A stretch of 32,276 nucleotides of DNA from NCBI GenBank assembly GCA_910578335.1, contig CAJTPU010000022.1, positions 27,989 to 60,264 on the forward strand, read 5' to 3'. This stretch comes from an uncultured Lachnospiraceae bacterium. Lineage in GTDB: Bacteria > Bacillota > Clostridia > Lachnospirales > Lachnospiraceae. Position numbers and translations under genes: made by a program. Numbering within the stretch: position 1 is the first letter of the stretch; every line of letters begins with the position of its first letter. Below, in pieces: positions 11,770 through 20,127 of the stretch. The notes under the pieces were generated by a model, which saw nothing but the letters and a program-made list of their open reading frames with translations, had not been told where the DNA came from and did not search any database.

Positions 11770-12003
11770 ATGAAGTACGGGAAAATGTTAATGGAAGAGC
11801 GAGAAAGACAGGGAATGACGCGCAAGGAGCTTGCGGAGAAGGCAGGAGTTACGGAAAGGGCGGTAGACTATTGGGAAAGCGGGAAGCGCCATATGACCCT
11901 TTTAAGTGCAGAGAAAATTTTCAAGGCATTAGGTTTAAGCGTGACAATAGGGCTGCAGCCGGCAGCAGGAGTACAGGACAATGAACCACCAGATAACGCT
12001 TGA
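11770..12003 (+). CDS. XRE-type helix-turn-helix regulator, 77 aa
   Basis: Reads MKYGKMLMEERERQGMTRKE, then LAEKAGVTERAVDYWESGKR, then LLSAEKIFKALGLSVTIG. This is a single helix-turn-helix domain ending in the ALGLSVTIG strand of antitoxin-like XRE proteins. AAAGGAGG supports ATG 11770; an ATG 39 nt earlier also has a weak site. No toxin gene is adjacent. It starts a new run of small early genes after the antisense gene and could repress its own promoter. Confidence 0.75.
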   Translation: MKYGKMLMEERERQGMTRKELAEKAGVTERAVDYWESGKRHMTLLSAEKIFKALGLSVTIGLQPAAGVQDNEPPDNA

Positions 12004-12322
12004 AGAGCTGGGAATAATCCCTGTACAGCGGCAGGAATGCAGCCATGATTCCGACGTCAGGAAAGAATATGCTTTCTTCTGTGGAGGGTGTATCTGCCTG
12101 CATTGTGCTAACAACGTTGAATGCAGTGATAACTGCACAGGGGAAGCCGATTTTGGGTGTTTTACCTGTGATGACTGCAAAGGCTGGGACGGGAAAGGCA
12201 CTGATAACTGGAAACATGAATGCAGGCGGTACAGAACCACGAAAGTATATGCCGCGGCAGTAAGGAGACGTTTTTATGTGGCTGGCAAAGGGAAAAACGA
12301 AGGGAAAGGAGAAGACAGATGA
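11981..12322 (+). CDS. Cysteine-rich metal-binding phage protein, 113 aa
   Basis: Reads MNHQITLEELGIIPVQRQEC, then CGGCICLHCANNVEC, then GCFTCDDCKGWDG. Eleven cysteines, mostly in CxxC-like pairs between residues 20 and 81, indicate one or more zinc or iron-sulfur sites, followed by a basic tail. It overlaps the regulator gene by 23 nt and the next gene by four (ATGA). Such proteins are common in Clostridia phages without known role. Confidence 0.6.
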   Translation: MNHQITLEELGIIPVQRQECSHDSDVRKEYAFFCGGCICLHCANNVECSDNCTGEADFGCFTCDDCKGWDGKGTDNWKHECRRYRTTKVYAAAVRRRFYVAGKGKNEGKGEDR

Positions 12323-12537
12323 GGAGGAATATAAAAGGAACGATACCAGAGAAAATGCCGATATTGAACCGTATGAAAAATGCCGTCATGCAGGTATACA
12401 TGGAACTGTCAGAAGAGGAAATGAAGTCCCTGCAGGCTGAAATCCGGTCTGTGACAGAAACAAACTGCGATTACAAGGTATATTACATTGCGCAGATGAT
12501 GAGGAGTTGTGTAGATACAGCAGTTGGCGGAATTTAG
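12319..12537 (+). CDS. Small early phage protein, 72 aa
   Basis: ATG 12319 overlaps the previous TGA and follows GGAGAAG. Reads MRRNIKGTIPEKMPILN, then QVYMELSEEEMKSLQAEIRS, then YKVYYIAQMMRSCVDTAV. Mostly helical; no motif recognised. The upstream extension of the frame is antisense-like and lacks a ribosome site. Confidence 0.55.
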   Translation: MRRNIKGTIPEKMPILNRMKNAVMQVYMELSEEEMKSLQAEIRSVTETNCDYKVYYIAQMMRSCVDTAVGGI

Positions 12538-12561
12538 GATATTGTGGAGGGAAAGGAAAAT

Positions 12562-13218
12562 ATGGAAAGGCTGACAATGAGAAATGAAATGGGAATTGCG
12601 GTTTTAAAGGAACCGTATGACTGCGAGCGTTGTGGGGAGCCTGCTTACAGGCTGCATGATTGTGGCAATGGAGAGCCGGTAAGCCGCCTTGCGGCATACG
12701 AGGAAACAGGGCTGTCACCAGAGCAGATAAAAGCGGACAAGTGGAAATACGATGGCAGCAGGGAAGAAGCCCATGTATCAGATGAAACCCTATACATGGC
12801 AGTAAATACACAGGTTGAATTCCTGCGCCGGTACAGGGAAAGGTACAAAGATGAACCAGTATTTGATAATGTCATCCTGCGAATCATGATGGAACTGAAA
12901 GAGCGGAGGGATGCAGAGGGGAAAAAGCAGGTGCTGTCGGAGGAACAAGGAAGGCTGCGGAAACTGCCATGCGAGGTTGGCGATACGTTGTTTGTGATTC
13001 CTACAAAAGAAAATTCTTTATTGAAAATAGCAAAAATGGAATGTATCGGATTTTGTATTGGAAAGCCAAATAATACAATAAATTTGTTTCCCATAAGCAG
13101 AAGTGAAGCCCCTGTGCAACTGTATCAGCCGGATTTTGCTGATTTTGGGAAAACCGTTTTCCCCACATGCCAAGAGGCTGAAAATATATTGGAACAAATG
13201 AAGAAAAAGGAGGGCTGA
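12562..13218 (+). CDS. Phage early protein with LAAYEETGLSPEQI motif, 218 aa
   Basis: ATG 12562 follows GGAGGGAAAGG. The N-terminus MERLTMRNEMGIAVL, the CERCGEPAYRLHDCGNG cysteine pair and SRLAAYEETGLSPEQIK (about residues 48-64) are shared with many Firmicutes phage proteins annotated as hypothetical. The second half holds LPCEVGDTLFVIPTKEN, a small beta-barrel-like segment also seen in the next gene. The LAAYEETGLSPEQI element seems to be a mobile domain of phage early proteins. Function unknown. Confidence 0.65.
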   Translation: MERLTMRNEMGIAVLKEPYDCERCGEPAYRLHDCGNGEPVSRLAAYEETGLSPEQIKADKWKYDGSREEAHVSDETLYMAVNTQVEFLRRYRERYKDEPVFDNVILRIMMELKERRDAEGKKQVLSEEQGRLRKLPCEVGDTLFVIPTKENSLLKIAKMECIGFCIGKPNNTINLFPISRSEAPVQLYQPDFADFGKTVFPTCQEAENILEQMKKKEG

Positions 13219-13222
13219 AAGA

Positions 13223-13621
13223 GTGGATAGGCTGACAATTAGTGGGACAAGGGAAGCAAAGAGCAATGTAACAATCAGAGAAGTTCTTGATAAATTAGCA
13301 AAATACGAGGACTTAGAGGAACAGGGAAAACTGCTGAAACCGCCATTTATGGTAGGAGACACTGTCTATCGGGTAATCAACGGATTTATAGAGCTCTGTA
13401 CGGTCAGAGTAATATTTTTAGGTGACAGGGATGAAAACGGGAATCAGCAATATATAATGGAGCTTCATTATGATAGGGAGGATTGTCTTTTCACTTCCGA
13501 AGTGGTGCATTTTCCCTACCATAGTAATAAAATTTACCCGACCATGGAAGAAGCAGAAAACGAATTACGGAGGCAGGAGGGCTCACATGAGCAGGAAAAA
13601 GAAAAGCCAGAAACTGAATGA
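13223..13621 (+). CDS. Phage early protein related to the upstream gene, 132 aa
   Basis: GTG 13223 has AAGGAGGG 8 nt upstream. Reads MDRLTISGTREAKSNVTIRE, then LDKLAKYEDLEEQGKLLKPP, then FMVGDTVYRVINGFIELC. The layout (MxRLT start, LAxYEDLEEQGxL, then VGDTVY barrel) parallels the gene just upstream, so the pair may come from duplication or share a domain. It ends in a charged EKEKPETE tail. No known activity. Confidence 0.65.
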   Translation: MDRLTISGTREAKSNVTIREVLDKLAKYEDLEEQGKLLKPPFMVGDTVYRVINGFIELCTVRVIFLGDRDENGNQQYIMELHYDREDCLFTSEVVHFPYHSNKIYPTMEEAENELRRQEGSHEQEKEKPETE

Positions 13622-13769
13622 CTACGCAAACGCCGCAGCGGCAGCAGGCACCAGCTACGGGCAGAAGCAGGCGGCAGAATATGCCGCACAGGTAAAGATA
13701 AGCCCCGTTCCGGCTAATTACCGGAAAGCAGGGGAGTTTACCCGAAAGAAATGGGAGGAGGATTTGTAG
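13587..13769 (+). CDS. Small basic phage protein, 60 aa
   Basis: ATG 13587 follows GGCAGGAGGGC and overlaps the preceding gene by 35 nt. Reads MSRKKKSQKLNDYANAAAAA, then GTSYGQKQAAEYAAQVKISP. A basic N-terminus and Ala/Gln-rich middle suggest a nucleic-acid-binding or structural peptide. Directly followed by the next GTG with no gap. Confidence 0.55.
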   Translation: MSRKKKSQKLNDYANAAAAAGTSYGQKQAAEYAAQVKISPVPANYRKAGEFTRKKWEEDL

Positions 13770-13949
13770 GTGGAGAAACTGGAGAGGATGGGGAAGCAGT
13801 CAAGGTATGACGGCATGGTAAAGCCGCCTGCAGCGTCAGCGGTGGCAGCAGGGAGGCGCAGACCCATATACATAAACTATACGGCGGAGGGTCGTAAAAA
13901 GGAGCCATGCGGCAGCAGTACCGGCAGAAAGGAGGCGGGTCATGAGTAA
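13770..13949 (+). CDS. Small basic phage protein, 59 aa
   Basis: GTG 13770 begins on the base after the previous TAG, with GGAGGAG about 10 nt upstream. Reads MEKLERMGKQSRYDGMVKPP, then AASAVAAGRRRPIYINYTAE. Polar and basic, no recognised family. It overlaps the next gene by 8 nt. The tight packing on both sides supports a real, coupled gene. Confidence 0.5.
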   Translation: MEKLERMGKQSRYDGMVKPPAASAVAAGRRRPIYINYTAEGRKKEPCGSSTGRKEAGHE

Positions 13950-14217
13950 AGTATACATACGCAGCCAGAACAGGGAAACACTGTTTGCATTAGGAGAAAG
14001 TGCGGCTTACATAGCATATGCTGAAATACCAACGCCAGGGAAATGGAAATACAAAAGCCGTGTCCCCGTAGAATTTTCCCATGCACTTGTAACAAAAAAC
14101 TTAGGCGTACTCGGCATATATGGAAGTAAAGAGCGGTGCCTTGAGATTCTGGATAATATCCAAATGCAGATAACAGCTCCCTTGCAGCCGGTAATATATC
14201 AAATGCCCGAGAAGTAA
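13942..14217 (+). CDS. Phage protein of unknown function, 91 aa
   Basis: AAAGGAGGCGGGTC precedes ATG 13942. Reads MSKVYIRSQNRETLFALGES, then AAYIAYAEIPTPGKWKYKSR, then YGSKERCLEILDNIQMQI. This alpha/beta protein with a YGSKERCLEILDxI C-terminus resembles a small family seen across Firmicutes phages and mobile elements (a possible substrate-ring fold), without known activity. Last small gene before the late regulator. Confidence 0.6.
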   Translation: MSKVYIRSQNRETLFALGESAAYIAYAEIPTPGKWKYKSRVPVEFSHALVTKNLGVLGIYGSKERCLEILDNIQMQITAPLQPVIYQMPEK

Positions 14218-14312
14218 GGATATCCGGCAGCAGTCATATACATATTTGTTTTGCATTTATATCACGGAGCCCATGGCGGTGGGGCAAAACGCCGCCGGAA
14301 AGGAGGACGGCA

Positions 14313-14732
14313 TTGACAAGGAAACAACTGGAACAGTATAAAAGCAAGAAAGAAGAAATCACGGAACTGGAAGCGGCTATAAGAAAACTCGGGAGCGGTG
14401 AAAGCCTGATGGGCAGCAGCACAGTATTTGATTACCGTTCCGGCTACCCTGTGCCGCAGGCTGTGGTAGGGGTGGACAGGGAAAAGTTCTGGAGCACAAA
14501 GGAGCGGTACGAGGCAAAAATAGCGGAATTAAAAACAGAATGTGAGGAGGCAGAGCGGTTTGTGGAAGGAATAGAGGACAGTCTGACGCGCCGGATATTT
14601 CGGATGTATTTCCTTGACGGGATAAAGCAGGAGGACATTGCAGCAGCAGTTCACATACATAGAAGCAGAATTTCAAGAAAAATTTCTAATTTTCTTAAAA
14701 ACGCACACAAAGCACAAAAAGAGATGATATAA
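14313..14732 (+). CDS. ArpU/sigma-70-like late transcription regulator, 139 aa
   Basis: TTG start at 14313 behind AAAGGAGG. A coiled-coil N-terminus (EQYKSKKEEITELEAAIRKL) leads to ERFVEGIEDSLTRRIFRMYF, then LDGIKQEDIAAAVHIHRSRI, then SRKISNFLKN: a sigma region 4-like helix-turn-helix. This organisation and its place just before the terminase genes match DUF1492/ArpU/RinA-type regulators that switch on late transcription. It likely acts on the 14.7-15.0 kb leader, which is free of genes and contains two terminators. Confidence 0.75.
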   Translation: MTRKQLEQYKSKKEEITELEAAIRKLGSGESLMGSSTVFDYRSGYPVPQAVVGVDREKFWSTKERYEAKIAELKTECEEAERFVEGIEDSLTRRIFRMYFLDGIKQEDIAAAVHIHRSRISRKISNFLKNAHKAQKEMI

Positions 14733-14784
14733 TAAATAATAGAGAACCCCTCAGAAAACATGCAAACCAAAAACTCCTTTACGC

Positions 14785-14814
14785 AAAGGCGCCCGCTTCG
14801 AGGCAGGCGCTTTT
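14785..14814 (+). terminator. Intrinsic terminator at end of early transcript
   Basis: GCGCC (14789-14793) pairs with GGCGC (14806-14810), flanked by AAA and TTTT, after the late-regulator gene. Confidence 0.6.
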
Positions 14815-14841
14815 GTTATACGAAGAATGATAGAAAAAAGT

Positions 14842-14927
14842 AGCCGCCAACTACTGCCAATAGTTGACGGCTGAATGAACATTTAGCGATTGCTTAGGGT
14901 AGCCGCGTCTGTGGCTTCCCTCTTTTT
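14842..14927 (+). ncRNA. Candidate small RNA or late-operon leader with terminator
   Basis: Hairpin 1: AGCCGCCAACTA (14842-14853) with TAGTTGACGGCT (14861-14872), one mismatch. Hairpin 2: AGGG-T-AGCC (14896-14904) with GGCT-T-CCCT (14913-14921), then CTTTTT. The second is an intrinsic terminator. Nothing between 14733 and 14992 codes for protein. A two-hairpin terminated unit in front of the terminase genes may be a small RNA or an antitermination/attenuation target of the late regulator. Confidence 0.5.
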
Positions 14928-14992
14928 GTACTTACAATGTACCATACAGGCATGATTTTTGCAAGTAAAAACCAGAAAGGAAGGCAGGGCTT

Positions 14993-15580
14993 ATGGCACT
15001 TACAGAATGTCAGAAAAAGTTTGTAGATGAATACCTGATTGACCTGAACGCGACAAGGGCATATAAGGCTGCCTACCCGAATGTGGTGAAGGATGAGACG
15101 GCGGCAGCAGCAGGCGCAAGGCTGTTAAAAAATGTTAAGGTTAGTGAATATCTTGCAAAACGCATAAAAGACAGGGAGAGGCGGACAGAAATCACACAGG
15201 ATAAAGTGGTGAATGAGCTGGCGGCAATTGCTTTTGCTAACGCTTCGGATTATGCAAAAGTAATAGAGCGGCAGGCAGTTTTTATTACAAAAGAAGGGAA
15301 AAGGCAGCCTCTTTTTGATGAAAATGGAAAACCATTGATGGTAAGCGATGTAAAACTGGCGCTGACAGACAGCCTTTCGCGGGAGCAGAAAAAAGCGATA
15401 TCCGTAATTAAGCACGGGAAAAACGGTATAGAAGTTGCAACCTGTGATAAAGTGCGTGCGCTGGAGTTGCTGGGACGGCACCTTGGGATTTTCAGTGATA
15501 AGGTTGAAGTGTCCGGCTTGCAAGTTGAAATGTCAAAACTAGACGACTTGATAAAACAGGTAACCGGGGAGGGCGGGTGA
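14993..15580 (+). CDS. terS: Terminase small subunit, 195 aa
   Basis: Reads MALTECQKKFVDEYLIDLNA, then TRAYKAAYPNV, then GARLLKNVKVSEYLAKRIKD: the Terminase_2 signature (LTxxQxxFVxEYLxDxNATxAAxxAGY...A..LLxxxxVxxYL). The N-terminal helix-turn-helix recognises the packaging site on concatemeric DNA. The end has LDDLIKQV, likely for contact with the large subunit. AAAGGAAGG precedes ATG 14993. It directly precedes the large subunit gene and starts the late operon. Confidence 0.9.
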   Translation: MALTECQKKFVDEYLIDLNATRAYKAAYPNVVKDETAAAAGARLLKNVKVSEYLAKRIKDRERRTEITQDKVVNELAAIAFANASDYAKVIERQAVFITKEGKRQPLFDENGKPLMVSDVKLALTDSLSREQKKAISVIKHGKNGIEVATCDKVRALELLGRHLGIFSDKVEVSGLQVEMSKLDDLIKQVTGEGG

Positions 15581-15587
15581 TGTCTGC

Positions 15588-16991
15588 ATGGATAACGGGT
15601 GTTTTCTCCTGTCTGAAAAGTACAAGGCATTTCTCAGGTGTACGGCTCCGGTGGAATTTCTTGAGGGTACCACCTTTGCGGGCAAAACGACAGTAGGTCT
15701 TTTCAAATTTATGTTAAAGGTGGCGGCAAGCCCTCAAAAACTCCACATTATAGCGGCAGCCGATACGGGGACAGCAGAAAAAAACCTGATACAGAAGGAC
15801 TTAGGCATTACAGATTTGTTTGGAAGGCTTGTAGAATACAAAGGGAATGGCACGAGCGAGTTAAAACTGCCGCATATCATTTTCCATACGTCTGGCGGGG
15901 ACAAAACAGTTCTTGTTATGGGATACGGCAATAAGGAAAAGTGGAAAAAAGCCCTTGGCGGGCAGTACGGCTGCCTATTTATCGACGAGATAAACACGGC
16001 AGACATAGAATTTGTCCGAGAGTCTTCCATGCGGTGTGATTATTTTATGGGTACGTTAAATCCCGATACCCCGTCTCTACCAGTATATAAAGAGTACATC
16101 AACCACAGCCGCCCGCTTCCGGAGTACCGGAGCGACGCGCCGGCAGAACTAAATAGTATGCTAACAGAAGAACCAAAAACCGGTTGGGTGCACTGGTTCT
16201 TTTCTTTTGAGCATAATCTGGGTGCAAGCCCTGAAAAGATTGCACAGGTAAAGATGACTACCCCAAAGGGGACTAAAATTTGGAAAAATAAAATAATGGG
16301 TCTGCGGGGGCGCGCAACGGGGCTTGTTTTTGGCATATTTGACAGCCGCAGACATGTCGTGACACGACAGTATGCCAAGAGCCTTATTCAAAAGGAAAAT
16401 GACAGGGAACAGAAAGAATGGTTTGTGATATTCAGCTCAGGACTGGACACGGCATATTCTCAGAAGAGCCCTGATACCATAGCCATGAGTTTTATCGGCA
16501 TTACCAATATGGGCAGGCTGTTTGTTCTGGAAGAGAGGGTATATAACAATGCAGAACTTGGCACGCCGATAGCGCCGTCAGATACGGTTATCAATTATAT
16601 TGCTTTTCTGGAACGTTGCCGAAAGGAATGGGGATTTGCAAGAAATGCTTTTATTGACAGCGCAGACCAGGCAACCATAACGGAGTTTGAGAAGTACCGG
16701 CGACTGCATCCGGAATGTCTGTACCTGTTCAACAACGCATACAAGAAAGTAAAAATAATAGACAGGATAAACCTGCAGCTTGGCTGGATGGCATACAACA
16801 AAGATGCAGGAAAGGAACCTGTCTTTTTCGTTGTGGAAACCTGTACGAATTATGTGGGAGAGCTTGAAACCTACAGTTGGAATGAGGAAAAAGATAACGA
16901 GCCCGAAGCCGGCAACGACCATATGATAAACAGTGTCCAGTACGGCTGGATTCCGTACAGGGATAAAATCATAGACAGGACAAAGAACTGA
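15588..16991 (+). CDS. terL: Terminase large subunit, 467 aa
   Basis: N-terminal ATPase: EGTTFAGKTT (residues 26-35, Walker A) and CLFIDEI (129-135, Walker B with D133 E134), with YGNKEKWKKALGGQYG before it. C-terminal RNase H-like nuclease: SGLDTAYS (about 284-291), FIDSADQ (about 355) and GNDHMINSVQYGW near the end supply the metal-binding acids. It drives DNA packaging into the prohead and cuts the concatemer. ATG 15588 is 8 bp after the small-subunit stop; the ribosome site is somewhat distant, so coupling is likely. Confidence 0.92.
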   Translation: MDNGCFLLSEKYKAFLRCTAPVEFLEGTTFAGKTTVGLFKFMLKVAASPQKLHIIAAADTGTAEKNLIQKDLGITDLFGRLVEYKGNGTSELKLPHIIFHTSGGDKTVLVMGYGNKEKWKKALGGQYGCLFIDEINTADIEFVRESSMRCDYFMGTLNPDTPSLPVYKEYINHSRPLPEYRSDAPAELNSMLTEEPKTGWVHWFFSFEHNLGASPEKIAQVKMTTPKGTKIWKNKIMGLRGRATGLVFGIFDSRRHVVTRQYAKSLIQKENDREQKEWFVIFSSGLDTAYSQKSPDTIAMSFIGITNMGRLFVLEERVYNNAELGTPIAPSDTVINYIAFLERCRKEWGFARNAFIDSADQATITEFEKYRRLHPECLYLFNNAYKKVKIIDRINLQLGWMAYNKDAGKEPVFFVVETCTNYVGELETYSWNEEKDNEPEAGNDHMINSVQYGWIPYRDKIIDRTKN

Positions 16992-17002
16992 GAGGAGATT
17001 TT

Positions 17003-17221
17003 ATGAGAAAAGCAGGGAACACCTTGCAGGTAATTAAAGAATCATTCAGGTACATGGAAGACAGGTACGACATGCACGCGGACAATGTGGAGGATATCCG
17101 TAATGCAAGCAGCAGTTTTTATGACCTGATTGTAAATGGTTTTCGATTTGGTTATATGCAGGGCATGAAAGCCGCAATGGAAAAACAGCAGAATCCAAGT
17201 ATCGGGAGTGAGCAGAAATGA
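17003..17221 (+). CDS. Small protein between terminase and portal, 72 aa
   Basis: GAGGAG precedes ATG 17003. Reads MRKAGNTLQVIKESFRYMED, then RYDMHADNVEDIRNASSSFY, then VNGFRFGYMQGMKAAMEK. A helical protein with the F(K/R)FGYxQGMKAAM ending typical of small early-type phage proteins that lie in head modules of Firmicutes phages. Role unknown. It overlaps the portal gene by four bases (ATGA). Confidence 0.65.
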   Translation: MRKAGNTLQVIKESFRYMEDRYDMHADNVEDIRNASSSFYDLIVNGFRFGYMQGMKAAMEKQQNPSIGSEQK

Positions 17222-18720
17222 GGTTGATTGATAAAATGGCTGACACAATAAGGAACGGGTTGCGGAGTTTTCTGCAGATAAACCCTCCGCAGCAGACCGT
17301 GTTTCAGGTGACGGAACAGACAGATTATTATGGCAATGCTGCCGTAAACCGTATCTGGGCAAGGGGCGACGCAAACGAAATACAGGAAATGTATAAGTTA
17401 ATGCCGGGGGAGGTAAACAGGGTACGGTTCTGGGCAGCAGTACCAACGGCAGGAAATGACATCAATAAACTGCATACAGGGCTTCCCAAACTTATGCGCA
17501 GGATACTGACAGATATTGTAATTTCCGATATGGGTGAAATATCTGTAGACGGCAAGTGGGAAAGCACTTGGGCAGACATCGCAAAAGACAGTGAATTCGA
17601 GGATATTTTGGAAGAGGCTCTGGATGAAGTGCTGACAGTAGGTGACGGTGCGTTTCGGATAGTCCTGCAGCCGCAGCTAAGTGAGTTTCCGATTATCGAA
17701 TTTATATCCGGTGACTGCGTAGAATATGTGATGGAGCGCGGGCGGCTGAAGGAGATAATATTCCGGAATGTCTATGTCAAAAAAGAAGGGAGCTATACGC
17801 TTGAGGAACACTATGGCAGAAATTATGTGCGTTCCGTGCTGCTTAAAGGCGGCAAGGAAGTGCCGCTGAATACAATCCCAGATACGGAAGCCTTAAACCC
17901 CGATGTAACATTTAATGGGGACTTTATGCTGGCTGTGCGTTTCATGGCATTTAAGTCAGACAAATACAAAGGGCGTGGTGCTTCCATATTTGACGGGAAG
18001 GCAGATTCCTTTGACAGCTTAGATGAATCATGGAGTCAGTGGATGGACGCGCTCCGGCGCGGGCGTTCACGGGAATATATTCCGGACGGTATGCTTCCTA
18101 TAAACCCAAGAACAGGAGAGATTCAGCCGCCGAATCCGTTTGACAATGCTTACATCAAGGTAAGTAAGTCGATGTCAGAGGGCAGCAGCAATGAAATAGA
18201 CATAAAGCAGCCGGCAATCCCTCATGACAGCTATCAGGCTACATACAGCAACGCACTGGACCTTGCCCTGCAGGGAGTGCTGTCACCAAGCACTCTGGGT
18301 ATTGACATTAAAAAACTGGATAACGCGGAGGCTCAGAGGGAAAAGGAGAAAGTGACGCTGTATACCCGCAATAAACTGGTGCAGGCTGTTCAGAAAACAA
18401 TCCCCAAAGTGATAGACATGGCATTAAAAGCCTACATGACGCTGCATAAAATGCAGCTTGAAGATGTATCGGCAGAGGTGGCGTTTGGAGAATATGCCAA
18501 CCCTTCTTTTGAAAGTCAGGTAGAAACCGTAGGAAAAGCCAAAGCACAGGGCATTATGTCTACGGAGGCATGCGTGGATGAAATGTATGGAGATTCAAAG
18601 GACCAAGAATGGAAGGATACAGAAGTTGCCCGTATCAAGGAAGAGCTTGGGATTGCAAAGGAGAAGGAGCCGTCTGTAAGCATGGAAGCAGGGGCGTTCA
18701 CTGCCGGTTTTGAGGAGTAA
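17218..18720 (+). CDS. Portal protein, 500 aa
   Basis: Size, position after the terminase and sequence blocks such as GDGAFRIVLQPQLSEFPIIE (about residue 142) and LSPSTLGIDIKKLDNAEAQR, then EKEKVTLYTRNKLVQAVQKT (about 360) identify an SPP1 Gp6-like portal. Twelve copies would form the ring through which DNA enters and to which the connector binds. The LSPSTLGID...NAEAQREKE...T...R block is strongly conserved in Firmicutes portals. ATG overlaps the previous stop. Confidence 0.9.
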   Translation: MRLIDKMADTIRNGLRSFLQINPPQQTVFQVTEQTDYYGNAAVNRIWARGDANEIQEMYKLMPGEVNRVRFWAAVPTAGNDINKLHTGLPKLMRRILTDIVISDMGEISVDGKWESTWADIAKDSEFEDILEEALDEVLTVGDGAFRIVLQPQLSEFPIIEFISGDCVEYVMERGRLKEIIFRNVYVKKEGSYTLEEHYGRNYVRSVLLKGGKEVPLNTIPDTEALNPDVTFNGDFMLAVRFMAFKSDKYKGRGASIFDGKADSFDSLDESWSQWMDALRRGRSREYIPDGMLPINPRTGEIQPPNPFDNAYIKVSKSMSEGSSNEIDIKQPAIPHDSYQATYSNALDLALQGVLSPSTLGIDIKKLDNAEAQREKEKVTLYTRNKLVQAVQKTIPKVIDMALKAYMTLHKMQLEDVSAEVAFGEYANPSFESQVETVGKAKAQGIMSTEACVDEMYGDSKDQEWKDTEVARIKEELGIAKEKEPSVSMEAGAFTAGFEE

Positions 18721-18723
18721 CCT

Positions 18724-20127
18724 ATGGCGGGAGATTATGATGTTGCGGCAGCAGTTAAAAAGATAGAAGATGAGGTAATAGCTTCCATGATACGAAACCT
18801 CGACCACCACAGGGCGGAAGAGGACAAAGAAGGTATCAACTGGGAGCAGTGGCAGGTAAAACAGCTTGCGGCTCTGGAGGAATACAAGAAGCGTAATGCA
18901 GAGAAGTACGGTATTGTTTTTGATGATATCAATGCAAGGATAGAATCCCTTATCAGAATGCAGCGGGCAGCAGGGCACGCAGAACAGGAAATTGCTATTT
19001 TAAAGGCTCTGCAGAAGGGTGCAAAACTAAAAAAGGTATCAAGAAGGCAGGCGGAAATAAACGCCCGCTTTTTTCTTGCCAATGACAGGAAGATAAACGC
19101 CTTGATACAGGCAACAAAGGCAGATTTACAGAGGGCAGAATATGCAATCCTGCGGATGGCAAACGACAAATACAGGAAAATCATCTTTGACGCGCAGATG
19201 TATGCAGCCTCTGGCGCCGGCACCTATGAAAACGCGGTCGACATGGCAACAAAGGACTTTCTTCGTGCAGGAATTAACTGTGTGGAATACAGTAACGGGG
19301 CGCGCCATACGGCTTCCGATTATGCGGACATGGCAATCAGGACTGCGGGCAAAAGAGCCTACCTGACAGGGGAAGGTGAGAGCCGCAGGGAGCGCGGCAT
19401 ATCGACCGTGATTATGAACAAGCGCGGCAATGCCTGCTCGAAGTGCCTGCCGTTTGTAGGCAAGGTGCTGATAGATGATGTATGGAGCGGCGGTAGCAGC
19501 CGTGACGGTCCTTATCCCTTAATGTCGACCGCAATAGCCGCAGGACTTTATCATCCACGCTGCAAAGACATCCACTCCACATACTTCCCCGGTATCAGCA
19601 CGCCGCCGGATGACGTATTCACCAAGAAGGAACTGGCGGATATTGAAGCGAAGGCAAAAAAGGAAACAGACAGGCAGAATGCAAAGCGGCAGGCGGAGAG
19701 CTGTGACCGGCTAGCAAAGTATTCTCTGGATAAAAACAATAAGAAAATTTATGCGGCAAGGGCAAGTGAGTGGAAAGAAAAAATTAGCGGAAAAATACGA
19801 GGATTTCTTGCAAATAATTTCCTGTCTGATATAATTAATATAAAAGGGGATACACTAAAGATGAACCTGCAGTTTTTTTCAGAGAGTGATATAAAGAATC
19901 AGGAATCTGCTTCCTTGATAAGGGCAATTCGTAAATATGAAAAAAGGATTGAAGAACATAAAGCCTATATAAATGACCCTGTTTCATACATTCCTGAGTG
20001 GGGAGTATATGATGTAAGATATCAGGAAGGGTTAAAAAGGCATTGGGAAAAAGAAATCCGCAATTTTCAACAGTCAATAGAGGATAGAATTGCCGAATTA
20101 AAAGAAAGGGGTGATTATAATGAGTAA
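18724..20127 (+). CDS. Minor capsid protein with C-terminal NLQFF-type domain, 467 aa
   Basis: The N-terminal 330 or so residues match phage minor capsid protein 2-type proteins: TGEGESRRERGISTVIMNKR, then GNACSKCLPFVGKVLIDDVW, then LMSTAIAAGLYHPRCKDIHS. It probably enters the head with the portal and is ejected with DNA. From about residue 379 the sequence restarts as MNLQFFSESDIKNQESASLI and continues into a charged helical domain (IPEWGVYDVRYQEGLKRHWE). This looks like a second gene fused in frame; MNLQFF is a usual N-terminus of phage structural proteins. An AAAAGGGG lies about 10 nt before that internal ATG (19861), so a separate 88-aa product is possible. Confidence 0.85.
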   Translation: MAGDYDVAAAVKKIEDEVIASMIRNLDHHRAEEDKEGINWEQWQVKQLAALEEYKKRNAEKYGIVFDDINARIESLIRMQRAAGHAEQEIAILKALQKGAKLKKVSRRQAEINARFFLANDRKINALIQATKADLQRAEYAILRMANDKYRKIIFDAQMYAASGAGTYENAVDMATKDFLRAGINCVEYSNGARHTASDYADMAIRTAGKRAYLTGEGESRRERGISTVIMNKRGNACSKCLPFVGKVLIDDVWSGGSSRDGPYPLMSTAIAAGLYHPRCKDIHSTYFPGISTPPDDVFTKKELADIEAKAKKETDRQNAKRQAESCDRLAKYSLDKNNKKIYAARASEWKEKISGKIRGFLANNFLSDIINIKGDTLKMNLQFFSESDIKNQESASLIRAIRKYEKRIEEHKAYINDPVSYIPEWGVYDVRYQEGLKRHWEKEIRNFQQSIEDRIAELKERGDYNE

